39,309 nt of DNA, taken from an uncultured Verrucomicrobiales bacterium. Its GTDB lineage: Bacteria > Verrucomicrobiota > Verrucomicrobiia > Verrucomicrobiales > Akkermansiaceae. The position numbers were made by a program, and so were the translations under genes. The stretch covers positions 1 to 39,309 of the forward strand of contig CALFSW010000395.1 in NCBI GenBank assembly GCA_937916505.1, given 5' to 3'. Shown piece by piece: positions 27,362 through 34,423 of this stretch (the first letter of the stretch is position 1; every line of letters begins with the position of its first letter). A model generated the notes under the pieces. The model searched no databases, was not told the DNA's origin, and saw only the letters and a list, made by a program, of their open reading frames with translations.

Positions 27362-27675
27362 GAGACGTGGAGGAAAATGCTACGATCTTTGGCGAAGCAA
27401 ATGAAGGCGCATCTTTCACTCGTCGTCTTTGGGTGCGATTGGGTGTGGGTGCTCAAAGAACATGAGAGTGGCCCGGGGGACGGGACCGGGGCCGGTGGAT
27501 TCGGGTCGATTTTTTCTCGGGAAGCGACAAGCATCCGCGCAGGCTGCAGCATCCCAATTGGGACACCATCATCGGGGAGTTTAAAATCCACGAGCCCGAG
27601 CACAACGCCTGCGATTACCTTTCTGGATTCTCGAAGGAGATTAAGAGGGCTCCCACCGGATTCAGCCCCTTGGGA
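27362..27675. other. Gene-free stretch with a possible decayed reading frame
   Basis: No convincing gene is seen in these 314 bp. On the plus strand, from about 27496 to 27669, one frame stays open without a start codon and reads like protein (for example HPRRLQHPNWDTII and EFKIHEPEHNACDY), with mostly G or C at third codon positions. It then runs into the antisense of the small 27676-27909 gene. This may be a remnant of a disrupted gene or chance. The part nearest 27361 must also hold the promoter of the large minus-strand gene, but no clear boxes stand out. Confidence 0.35.
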
Positions 27676-27909
27676 CTATTTCTCCTCGTCGGCCAGTCTC
27701 TCGGCTTCGAGTTCGGTCTCGAAGGCTTGTTCTTCTTCAGTCAAAGCGTCCCATCTGGCTTTTTCGACTGCCGCGGCCTCTGCAATCTTTGCGGCCGCTT
27801 CGTCTTCGGCTTTCTTTTCCAATTTAGCAGCCTCGCGGGCCAAGCGCTTGTCCAGCTTCTTCTGTTCCCGTTCCCGGCGTTTGTGGTCTTTGCTTGGTGT
27901 AAATGCCAT
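27676..27909 (-). CDS. Small, highly charged coiled-coil hypothetical protein
   Basis: Hypothetical protein of 77 aa made almost entirely of charged residues and alanine (KRREREQKKLDKR, then REAAKLEKKAEDEAAAK), so a single long helix or coiled coil is likely. The N-terminal half is basic and the C-terminal half acidic. An AAAGGA Shine-Dalgarno-like sequence lies 7 nt before the ATG, which supports translation. There is no signal peptide or membrane segment. I do not recognise the family. It is divergent from a second small hypothetical gene about 40 bp away. Confidence 0.55.
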   Translation of the reverse strand: MAFTPSKDHKRREREQKKLDKRLAREAAKLEKKAEDEAAAKIAEAAAVEKARWDALTEEEQAFETELEAERLADEEK

Positions 27910-27949
27910 TGGTCAATCCTTTCGTAGTTGGTGAATCGAGTCATTGTTG

Positions 27950-28258
27950 ATGTCTGTTTCGATTCGGGAGAGGAAGAGCCCATACATCGCGATCTATACT
28001 CGAATCAATAGAAATAAAATCATCTTGCCCGGTTGCCAGGGCACAATCGCGGTGATCAAGCCCGGAGATGTCGATTTCGCCCTGTTCTTAGAGGCTGTCA
28101 GTGATTTTCCGGCAGTCGCTGACTGCGATTGTGACTGGCTTCACCAGTTCCTATCCTGCCGCGCATCAGGGTTTGTGATTGTGGAAGGACTGAAAATTGA
28201 GGATTATCAGGTTGAGTCTTTTTTGGAAGAGTCGGGACAGGTCTTCGAGGCATTTTAA
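27950..28258 (+). CDS. Small hypothetical protein
   Basis: Frame of 102 codons after the ATG at 27950 (two in-frame TTG codons just upstream are less likely starts). The protein is mixed alpha/beta in appearance and acidic toward the end (GLKIEDYQVESFLEESGQVF). Three cysteines lie in the central part (DCDCDW and FLSCRA). I recognise no domain and see no signal peptide. The Shine-Dalgarno sequence is weak. It lies in an otherwise gene-poor region next to a transposase remnant, so it could be part of a recently acquired or decaying segment. The call rests on open frame length and protein-like composition only. Confidence 0.45.
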   Translation: MSVSIRERKSPYIAIYTRINRNKIILPGCQGTIAVIKPGDVDFALFLEAVSDFPAVADCDCDWLHQFLSCRASGFVIVEGLKIEDYQVESFLEESGQVFEAF

Positions 28259-28619
28259 ACACTCCGGAAAGGGTTCCCTCGGACTACCCGGGCCCTGAAG
28301 CACGGTTTTTAAGGGGATCGCGGCCCCATGATTTCACGATGAGGTTAGGCCATAGGGGCCAAATATCGCTGGCTGATTGCCAGGGAGGAGCGGGGATGAG
28401 GAGGATTTTTGCGCCTTGAAAAGGTTTCTGTCTCCATAAAGAGGTGAAGGAGTGGCCCAAGTCGTGCGATCCGTCGATTCAAGTTGCGGGGTCTGGACAA
28501 AACAACCGCAGGCGCGAGCGGACCCTATGCCGCCGAATTGGGCGACTTCATCGTCCGGTAAAATGGCAGAAAATCGCTCACAGAGATCTGTTCAAGGCGG
28601 AGGGAAAAATCATCCATCC
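28259..28619. other. Gene-free stretch with small inverted repeats
   Basis: No gene is supported in these 361 bp. A short perfect hairpin (CTGGC 28369-28373, loop TGATT, GCCAG 28379-28383) and a wide inverted repeat (GGCCCC 28322-28327 with GGGGCC 28355-28360) are visible, neither with a T-tract. The stretch lies next to the broken REP-associated transposase, whose original 3' region may have been here. No clear target repeats or IS ends are found. Confidence 0.4.
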
Positions 28620-29204
28620 TTAAGATCGCGGAGACTCCAAATCTCTCCGGCGAGGTCCTTGAGGGATCCGCGTGCTTTTCGCGCTCCGTCCTTCCGCTTC
28701 GGCCCGCACCGGATTGAGATCGATGTAGGCCATTTCTTTCTTCTGATCAGCCCGACTGAGCCACGAAAAGTGTTCGCGCTTTCCCTCGGCAATCGTGCGT
28801 GCTTTCAGGATCTCCGCCTGCACCCCGGTCACATATGCCCGCGAATAAAGCCCTCCCGGTCGATGGGTCAACTCCTCCTCCGAGATCCCAAATTCCCCGT
28901 CTGAAGGTGGGGGAGGGACCCCCAGCAAGAGGTGGAAATGATTCGTCATCACACAATAAGAAAGAACCCGGCATCCCGAAAATCGTTCATACATCCGCAT
29001 CAGCACCCTGAACTGCTCCTTTTCTTCAGCCTGAAAGAGAAATTTCCGATGAACCACCCGGGAAATCGTGTGGTAGATCGCCAGATCAGGGAAAGTTCCA
29101 TCGGAACTGGTTCGCTTGATGAAACGGGGTTCTGGTCGGAAAGGGCGGAGGTTCAATTGGTGTCCGGCGCAGGTGTCGGCTCTGTCCCAGGTCGGGAACA
29201 GCAA
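28620..29204 (-). pseudogene. REP-associated tyrosine transposase (IS200/Y1 family) remnant
   Basis: Frame of 194 codons with clear Y1-transposase (RAYT) sequence. The N-terminal part contains AIYHTISRVVHRKFLF, EKEQFRVLMRMYERF and the HUH motif region SYCVMTNHFHLLLGVP (H89-F-H91). The C-terminal signature YIDLNPVRA (about 160-168) follows too early. The section that normally lies between them, including the helix with the catalytic tyrosine, is missing after about residue 138, where the sequence becomes KREHFSWLSRADQKKE. The tail after NPVRA is also unlike the family. An in-frame internal deletion is the simplest explanation, so the protein should not be able to transpose. Full-length relatives are usually about 250-330 aa. 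Confidence 0.75.
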
Positions 29205-29362
29205 TGAATTAAGACTCTTTCTCCGGAAACTTCACCACAGCTTGGAAGCGGGACCAAAGCGTGATGCCGTGGAGTCACGCAGGAGAAATAGAGGGATCAA
29301 ATAACGCCTTCTGCTTTTTTTGCGAAACGGAAGGCGTTTTGGTGAAACTTTATCGCAATGGC

Positions 29363-30133
29363 TTAAATCACGCGGTCGTTTCCGCCGTCGATGGGGATTT
29401 GGGCGCCGGTGGTGGCGGAGAAGACGGGGCCGGCAACGGTGCTGACGAGGGCGGCGACGCCGGGGGAGGTGATCTCGGTGCTGAGGAGGTTTTTGGTCTT
29501 GTACTCCTGCACGGTCATGTTGTAGCGCTTGGCGGATTTTTCGAGGGCCTCGTCGGACCAGATCTCGGTGTCGAAGACGGCATCGGGGTGGAGGACATTG
29601 ACGCGGACGCCGAAGGGGGCGAGCTCGAGGGCGGCGACACGGGCGAGCTGGGTGACGCCGGCCTTGGTGACGGAATAGGCCGCCGCGCCGGGTCCGGGAG
29701 CGGCGTAGTTGCGCGAGCCGATGATGATGATGGAGGCGTCGGTGCCTTCCTTGAGGTAAGGAATGGAGAACTTGAGGAAGCGCTGGGTCGCGGTGAGGTT
29801 GATCTTGATGTGGAGGTCCCACGATTCGAGGAGATCCTCGATGTATTCGCCCGATTTGAAGATGCCGGCATTGGCGACGATGATGTCGAGACTGCCGTGC
29901 CTGGCGACGGTTTCGTCGATGATGGTCTTCATGGCGGCGTCATCGGTGATGTCGCAGATGACTCCGCTGAGGCGTTCGCCGGTGAGGTTTGCGATGACGG
30001 AAGGATTGATGTCGAGACCGACGACAGTGGCTCCGTCATTGCGAAGGCGTTCTGCGGTGGCGCGCCCGATTCCTCCGGCGGCTCCGGTGACAATGGCGAC
30101 TTTTCCGGCGTGGATTTGAAGTGATTCTGACAT
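29363..30133 (-). CDS. SDR-family dehydrogenase, resembling the C-terminal half of COG3347 bifunctional aldolase/dehydrogenases
   Basis: Protein of 256 aa with a classical short-chain dehydrogenase fold. The NAD(P)-binding motif is TGAAGGIG (16-23), with NAG at 88-90 and catalytic S140, Y153 and K157 (YSVTK). The stretch GPGAAAYSVTKAGVTQLARV, the VNVLHPDAVFDTEIWSDE segment, VQEYKTKNLL and the ending GAQIPIDGGNDRVI match the dehydrogenase half of COG3347 proteins. Those are rhamnulose-1-phosphate aldolase/alcohol dehydrogenase fusions, annotated as lactaldehyde or sugar-alcohol dehydrogenases. Here that half stands alone and no aldolase gene is present in the window. A role in deoxy-sugar (rhamnose or fucose) breakdown is plausible but inferred. 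Confidence 0.88.
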   Translation of the reverse strand: MSESLQIHAGKVAIVTGAAGGIGRATAERLRNDGATVVGLDINPSVIANLTGERLSGVICDITDDAAMKTIIDETVARHGSLDIIVANAGIFKSGEYIEDLLESWDLHIKINLTATQRFLKFSIPYLKEGTDASIIIIGSRNYAAPGPGAAAYSVTKAGVTQLARVAALELAPFGVRVNVLHPDAVFDTEIWSDEALEKSAKRYNMTVQEYKTKNLLSTEITSPGVAALVSTVAGPVFSATTGAQIPIDGGNDRVI

Positions 30134-30244
30134 GACGATGGGTATTGGATTATTTGGTGAATGAACTGTCGAGGCGCGGAGGTTGCGGGAGATTGCGCGC
30201 GTTTTGAACCGCTAAGACAGGCCGGGGCAACGTTTTTTGGGGGC

Positions 30245-31411
30245 CTACGCGGGGCTCTTCCCGGATTGTTGCTCGAGCAGGGCTTTCTCTGCTTCTGCTG
30301 CAAGTCGTTGTTTTTCGAGGGCGGCTGCGATACGCTCTTCCTCCTTGAGGGAGCTCAATCCGATTCTCTTTTCCTCCGGAATGTCCCGATACATCAGGGT
30401 GAGTCTGATTTCGTTCTTAAAGACGCGATTAATGGTGATCTCCCTGACCTCGATGACAAACTCGTCCGAGAGTTGTTGTCTCAGGTAGGCGTGATCGAGC
30501 ATTCTTTCCTTTTCAGTGATGCGGTAGTCGACCTCGATTTTCTGGAAGGTGTCCCGCCAGACGGCAGGTTTGTCCGCGAGATAGGCCGTGAGGAGAATGG
30601 CAGCGGCCGAGGGAATGTTGACATAGGTCGGCATCATGGTGTTCACAAAGGTGAGTGAAATTGCTCCAAGGAGATAGGCGATTTCAGCTTTGTCAAAAGC
30701 TTCGCTTCGCAGTCGCACCAGGGCAAGGAGGGCGAAGATGGTGAAGCCAAAGCCGGCGGTGACGAGGGAACTGGAGAGGAAGATGGGGAAAAGGAAGAGG
30801 TTGAAGGCCAAAAGCAGGAACAACATTTTGTGATCATGGTGCCTGCGATAGTAGATGACGTAGGCATAGATGAAGATGGTCAGGATGTTGAAAAGGGCCT
30901 TGTAGACGAGGGCCAAACCGGTTCTGGAAAGAGGGGAATCTCTTTTGGTTTGCTTCATCCAGTATGTTAAAAACCCTTCTTCAGTGGGAGGATTGGCGGG
31001 ATCGAGGACTTTGCCCGTGGGATCGAACATGATGTCCATTTTTTCGGCACCCACCTGGAATTCGACATCGTAGAAGGTCCCGTGAGTGGGGCTTTCGACA
31101 CCTTCGATATCCCGAATATCGTTGGCATTGTATTTGAGTTCGATCGCTGAACGGACTTCGGGGGGAAGCTGTGAGAAGCTAATGTTGGTCTCGGTCTCGA
31201 CCCAGTTTCCTTCGGCGTCGAAGTCCGCGCGATACTTGACGCCATTTTGCTCGAAATGCGCTTCCCACGATCCGTTGGATTCTGATTTCCACCGGGGGGC
31301 CTCAACCTCAGGATATTTTTCCCTAAACGCTTCCTCGACATGTGGAATACCGCCGAGCGCTGCCAGGCAGCTGAGGATGATCAGGTTGAAGTGGAGAACG
31401 AGAAACTTCAT
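30245..31411 (-). CDS. PepSY-like / DUF4956 membrane fusion protein
   Basis: Protein of 388 aa. The ATG at 31411 gives a signal-like hydrophobic N-terminus (MKFLVLHFNLIILSCLAALG); the frame is open further upstream, but that part is poor-quality sequence. Residues about 22-140 resemble the PepSY-like (PF11396-type) domain, with VEEAFREKYPEVEAPRW, FDAEGNWVETETNIS and LPPEVRSAIELKY. About 165-285 contains four hydrophobic segments typical of DUF4956 proteins (GFGFTIFALLALVRLRSEAF, then YLLGAISLTFVNTMM). The DUF4956 soluble tail (about 290-342) follows, with a charged helical end (EEERIAAALEKQ). DUF4956 proteins often accompany VTC-type polyphosphate polymerases, which are absent here. Function unknown; a membrane sensor or periplasmic-to-cytoplasmic link is a guess. 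Confidence 0.85.
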   Translation of the reverse strand: MKFLVLHFNLIILSCLAALGGIPHVEEAFREKYPEVEAPRWKSESNGSWEAHFEQNGVKYRADFDAEGNWVETETNISFSQLPPEVRSAIELKYNANDIRDIEGVESPTHGTFYDVEFQVGAEKMDIMFDPTGKVLDPANPPTEEGFLTYWMKQTKRDSPLSRTGLALVYKALFNILTIFIYAYVIYYRRHHDHKMLFLLLAFNLFLFPIFLSSSLVTAGFGFTIFALLALVRLRSEAFDKAEIAYLLGAISLTFVNTMMPTYVNIPSAAAILLTAYLADKPAVWRDTFQKIEVDYRITEKERMLDHAYLRQQLSDEFVIEVREITINRVFKNEIRLTLMYRDIPEEKRIGLSSLKEEERIAAALEKQRLAAEAEKALLEQQSGKSPA

Positions 31412-31575
31412 GGACGCATGGATAATGAGTGGGACTGGGGCCGTTGGTGTGATCGGCCTTGGCTGATCCTGACATGGCCCTATGAGGGTGAGAAGGCTCT
31501 TCGATGGAAAATTTGCCTCCAGCGGATCTCCGGTTTTCCAGATCGTTTGGCGTCCGCCTTGCTTAAAAGAGAATG

Positions 31576-32997
31576 CTACTGGAAAACTCCGGCTTCCTGC
31601 AATTGGCGATCCCAGACGTAACGTCTGAAGAGGACCTTGACTGCCGCGGTCAGGGGAACGGCGAGGAGAGCTCCGAGGAAACCTCCGAGGAGGAGTGACC
31701 AGAAGATCATGGAGAAGATGACGGTCATGGGGTGGAGTCCGACACTGTCGCCCACGATCTTGGGGGCGGTCAGGAGCGAGTTGATCTGTTGAACCACGAT
31801 GAAGATGGCGAGGACTCCAAAGACGTAGCCCCATTGAGGGATGCCATAGGGTTCCGAGAAGCCATGGAAGTAGGCGATGATGCAGGCCGGAATGAGGCAG
31901 ATGATATTGCCGATGTAAGGAATGATTCCGAGGAAAGCCATAAAGACGCCAATCAACAATCCGTAGGGGAGTTGGAAGATGGTCAGCGTGATTCCAACCA
32001 GAATACCGTCGATGAAGGCGACGAGGACCTGCCCGCGGAAGAATGAGATGAGGTAGCCATTAATTTCGCGGAGAGTTTCCACGACTTCATCTTTGAAGCG
32101 CGAGGCTCTGAGGGGGACGTAATCGGTCCAGCCATTTTTGATGCCTTCGCTCTCTTTGAGAAAGTAGTAGAGGTAGATGGGGACCATGGCGAAGCCGAGG
32201 ATGATGCCGAAGAAGCCAAGGATCTTTCCCGAGCTATTGGAGAGCCAGTTGAGGATGGACCGGCCGAAGCCGGATAGCCATTGCCCGCCCTTGGTCAGGT
32301 CGAAGTTATAAAGGGCAACGAGCTCCTCGGGATGACTGACATCAGCAATGGCGATTTCCGCACTCCAGTCTGAATCCAGGAGATTTTCGACTTCCTTGGA
32401 CGGAGGTTTTTGACCGTCGGTGAGCTTTCCCGTGTCAGGATCGAGACGCCATTTGTTTTTTTGAGGGCCGATGAGGGAACCTCCGTTTTCGAGATAGGTC
32501 CGGACGGCAGGGGCGTCTTTTCGGAAGGATGAGCTCATGATCCAGCCGTAAAAGCTATTCTCTTTGGCGTCTTCAAGGCTGGAGGCCTCCATGTAGTAGC
32601 TCGAAGTGCCGCTTTCTTCGGAGAGGAGGTCTTTGATTTGGCCGGAGAGTTTGTTTCCGACGAAGAAAAACAGGATGCCAAAGAAGAGCATGAATCCTGA
32701 AAAGACGGTGATGATGCCCTTCATTCGCGAGAAGCCTTTGCGCTGGAGGTATTGAACGACCGGATCGAGGAGGTAAGCCACGATGCCGGCAACGGCAAGG
32801 GGGACGAGGACGGGTTGGAGGTAACCAAGGACCGAACTGGTGAGCCAGATCAAGCCGACAAGGAGAGATCCCAGCACGAGGATGGCGAGGCCCGTGAGGG
32901 CCTTCCACATGGTCCGCTTTTGAAAGTCGCTGGGGAATGATGGTTTTTCTTCCACAGGCGGTAAGTTGGAGAAGTCTCCCCGGCGGGGGAAGTGCAA
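31576..32997 (-). CDS. AI-2E family transporter (PerM/YdiK-like) with extracytoplasmic insertion
   Basis: Membrane protein of up to 473 aa with the PerM/AI-2 exporter-like pattern: LQPVLVPLAVAGIVAYLLDPV near the N-terminus, the loop PLRASRFKDEVVETLREINGYLISFFRGQ, and a C-terminal multi-helix block with LIGVFMAFLGIIPYIGNI and LHPMTVIFSMIFW. Between the second and third membrane helices lies a soluble segment longer than usual (about 120 residues more than typical 350-aa members). The transported substrate is not known for most members. The start is uncertain: the TTG at 32997 keeps a conserved-looking FPSDFQKRT lead-in, while the ATG at 32910 would begin with MWKALTG. It lies 27 bp after nusB on the same strand. 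Confidence 0.88.
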   Translation of the reverse strand: MHFPRRGDFSNLPPVEEKPSFPSDFQKRTMWKALTGLAILVLGSLLVGLIWLTSSVLGYLQPVLVPLAVAGIVAYLLDPVVQYLQRKGFSRMKGIITVFSGFMLFFGILFFFVGNKLSGQIKDLLSEESGTSSYYMEASSLEDAKENSFYGWIMSSSFRKDAPAVRTYLENGGSLIGPQKNKWRLDPDTGKLTDGQKPPSKEVENLLDSDWSAEIAIADVSHPEELVALYNFDLTKGGQWLSGFGRSILNWLSNSSGKILGFFGIILGFAMVPIYLYYFLKESEGIKNGWTDYVPLRASRFKDEVVETLREINGYLISFFRGQVLVAFIDGILVGITLTIFQLPYGLLIGVFMAFLGIIPYIGNIICLIPACIIAYFHGFSEPYGIPQWGYVFGVLAIFIVVQQINSLLTAPKIVGDSVGLHPMTVIFSMIFWSLLLGGFLGALLAVPLTAAVKVLFRRYVWDRQLQEAGVFQ

Positions 32998-33024
32998 ACT
33001 CAGGGCTGCTTTGTATTCGCGGCG

Positions 33025-33879
33025 CTAGTTTTTGGAAATCTGATCCAGGACGCCGTTGACAAAGGACGCTGATTCCTCACCCGAAAATGAGCGGGCGAGG
33101 TCAATGGCTTCATTGATAGACACGGCGGCATCGATCTCGGGGACTTTCAGAATCTCCCAACTCGCGAGTCTCAAGATGGCGAGATCGACCTTTGACAAAC
33201 GGCTGATGTCGAAGTTGGCAGCGGTCGTGTTGATGGCTTCGTCCAATTCCGGGAGGAAGCCTTCGACGTGGTCGGCGCGTTCGACGGCTTCCTTTTCAAG
33301 GTTCTTCATTTCGCTGGTGAGGCGGTGAAGGTGATCCAGATCCCGTTGATCGGGGTAGTTTTCCGGAAAGTGGACCATGCGGGCGCGATCGTCATAGCCG
33401 TCCAGTTTTTCAAAAACTCCTTTGAGGGCGCTGTATTGTTGCGGGGGAAAGGATTCAGTGAGAGGGAGGATGGTGCCGCGGTGTTTTTTAAGCTTGGTCG
33501 ATTCGGGAAGAAGTTTGTGGAGATCCCTCCGCCAGCCCCCTATGTCAGCCTTGGTCAGACGGAGCAGGTTTCCGCAGCTTTCGGACCACTTAAACTCTGA
33601 GACGGCATGGGCCTTGAGCTCTTTGGCCAGTTTCTCGCCCGGATCCGCGGCGAGAATAGCGGAGCTGCAATCGATGAGAATGGACTGGAGCTTTGCGACG
33701 GCGGCATCCCGGCCCTGTTGAAAATGAGCCAGAACTTTGACGCGGGCCCGGTCGAAGGTGAGGGAGGCCTTGTCGTTGATCAGGTCCCAGAGTTCGGGGC
33801 CTCCCTGGTCTTTCGGGGAGGCGTCGCGAGCGTAAAGGAGTTGGACTGCCGCCTGGCGGACTTGGCGGCGGCTAGCCAT
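33025..33879 (-). CDS. nusB: Transcription antitermination factor NusB with large internal insertion
   Basis: Protein of 284 aa. The start at 33879 (MASRRQVRQAAVQLLYARDA) gives the normal NusB N-terminus; a longer frame to 33912 adds 11 residues. The C-terminal third is typical NusB: RLSKVDLAILRLASWEIL, AAVSINEAIDLARSFSG and ASFVNGVLDQI. Standard NusB is about 130-160 aa, so roughly 130-150 residues of extra, mainly helical sequence lie between the two halves. NusB binds NusE (S10) and boxA RNA and supports rRNA antitermination. It overlaps the end of ribH by 8 bp; ribH-nusB adjacency is common in bacteria and confirms the assignment. Confidence 0.9.
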   Translation of the reverse strand: MASRRQVRQAAVQLLYARDASPKDQGGPELWDLINDKASLTFDRARVKVLAHFQQGRDAAVAKLQSILIDCSSAILAADPGEKLAKELKAHAVSEFKWSESCGNLLRLTKADIGGWRRDLHKLLPESTKLKKHRGTILPLTESFPPQQYSALKGVFEKLDGYDDRARMVHFPENYPDQRDLDHLHRLTSEMKNLEKEAVERADHVEGFLPELDEAINTTAANFDISRLSKVDLAILRLASWEILKVPEIDAAVSINEAIDLARSFSGEESASFVNGVLDQISKN

Positions 33880-34384
33880 TGCTTGGGTGAAGGCGCAGGG
33901 ATTTGTTTTCACGGCGGACCTCGCTCATGACTTCGATGATGTCGAGTGCGCTGCGGGCGGCTTCGCGACCCCGGTTGAGTTTTTTGCCGATGCAGCGGGC
34001 GTAAGCTTGTTTCTCATCTTCGACGAGGAGAACCTCATGAATGATGGGAGTGCCCTTTTCGAGCGCAAGTCGCTGAAGGGCTTCCGTCACGGAGGTGGCG
34101 ACGAGATCGGCATGCCCGGTGCCTCCCCGAATGATGCAGCCGAGGGCGATGACACAATCGGGAGCTTCTTCTTCAATGAGGGCCTTGATGATGACGGGAA
34201 TTTCGAAGGCTCCCGGGACCCGCACGAGGTCGACGCGAGCTGCGGTCGCGTAGGCGTCAATCTCATTGACTGCATTTTCGACGAGGGCGTCCGTGTATTC
34301 CTGGTTGAATTTTGCCGCAACGATGGAGATGCGGATTTTACCCCCGGACAGGATACGTGGTTGCGGTGGAATGATGTCGGACAT
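33872..34384 (-). CDS. ribH: 6,7-dimethyl-8-ribityllumazine synthase
   Basis: Protein of 170 aa from the chosen ATG at 34384 (a longer frame starting with TTG at 34423 is poorer). It catalyses the penultimate step of riboflavin synthesis, joining 5-amino-6-ribitylaminouracil and 3,4-dihydroxy-2-butanone 4-phosphate. Family motifs are IVAAKFNQEYTDALVENA, the VPGAFEIPV substrate loop, GCIIRGGTGHADLV with the phosphate-binding residues and catalytic histidine, and the C-terminal helix with DEKQAYARC. It lies between ribBA and nusB on the same strand, the usual riboflavin arrangement. Its own promoter may lie between ribBA and the start (34395-34423). Confidence 0.95.
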   Translation of the reverse strand: MSDIIPPQPRILSGGKIRISIVAAKFNQEYTDALVENAVNEIDAYATAARVDLVRVPGAFEIPVIIKALIEEEAPDCVIALGCIIRGGTGHADLVATSVTEALQRLALEKGTPIIHEVLLVEDEKQAYARCIGKKLNRGREAARSALDIIEVMSEVRRENKSLRLHPSNG

Positions 34385-34394
34385 GTGTGAAGCG

Positions 34395-34423
34395 GATATG
34401 CAATCGTACGGGCACTTTGTCAA
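34395..34423 (-). promoter_or_regulatory. Candidate promoter for ribH
   Basis: On the minus strand a perfect -35 box TTGACA (34418-34423) starts immediately after the ribBA stop codon and is followed, after a 17-bp spacer, by CATATC (34395-34400), a weak -10 match. The ribH ATG begins at 34384, so the transcript leader would be only a few nucleotides and ribH would be nearly leaderless. This matches the absence of a Shine-Dalgarno sequence before ribH. The -10 box is poor, so the call is tentative. Confidence 0.35.

Noticed and set aside
27377-27934. 185-codon plus-strand frame through the 27.4-27.9 kb region
   Set aside because: Ser/Ala-rich in its second half, where it is antisense to the small charged gene. 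Its first half has no recognisable feature.
28452-28904. 150-codon plus-strand frame over the transposase remnant
   Set aside because: Compositional shadow of the RAYT coding strand, with no domain similarity.
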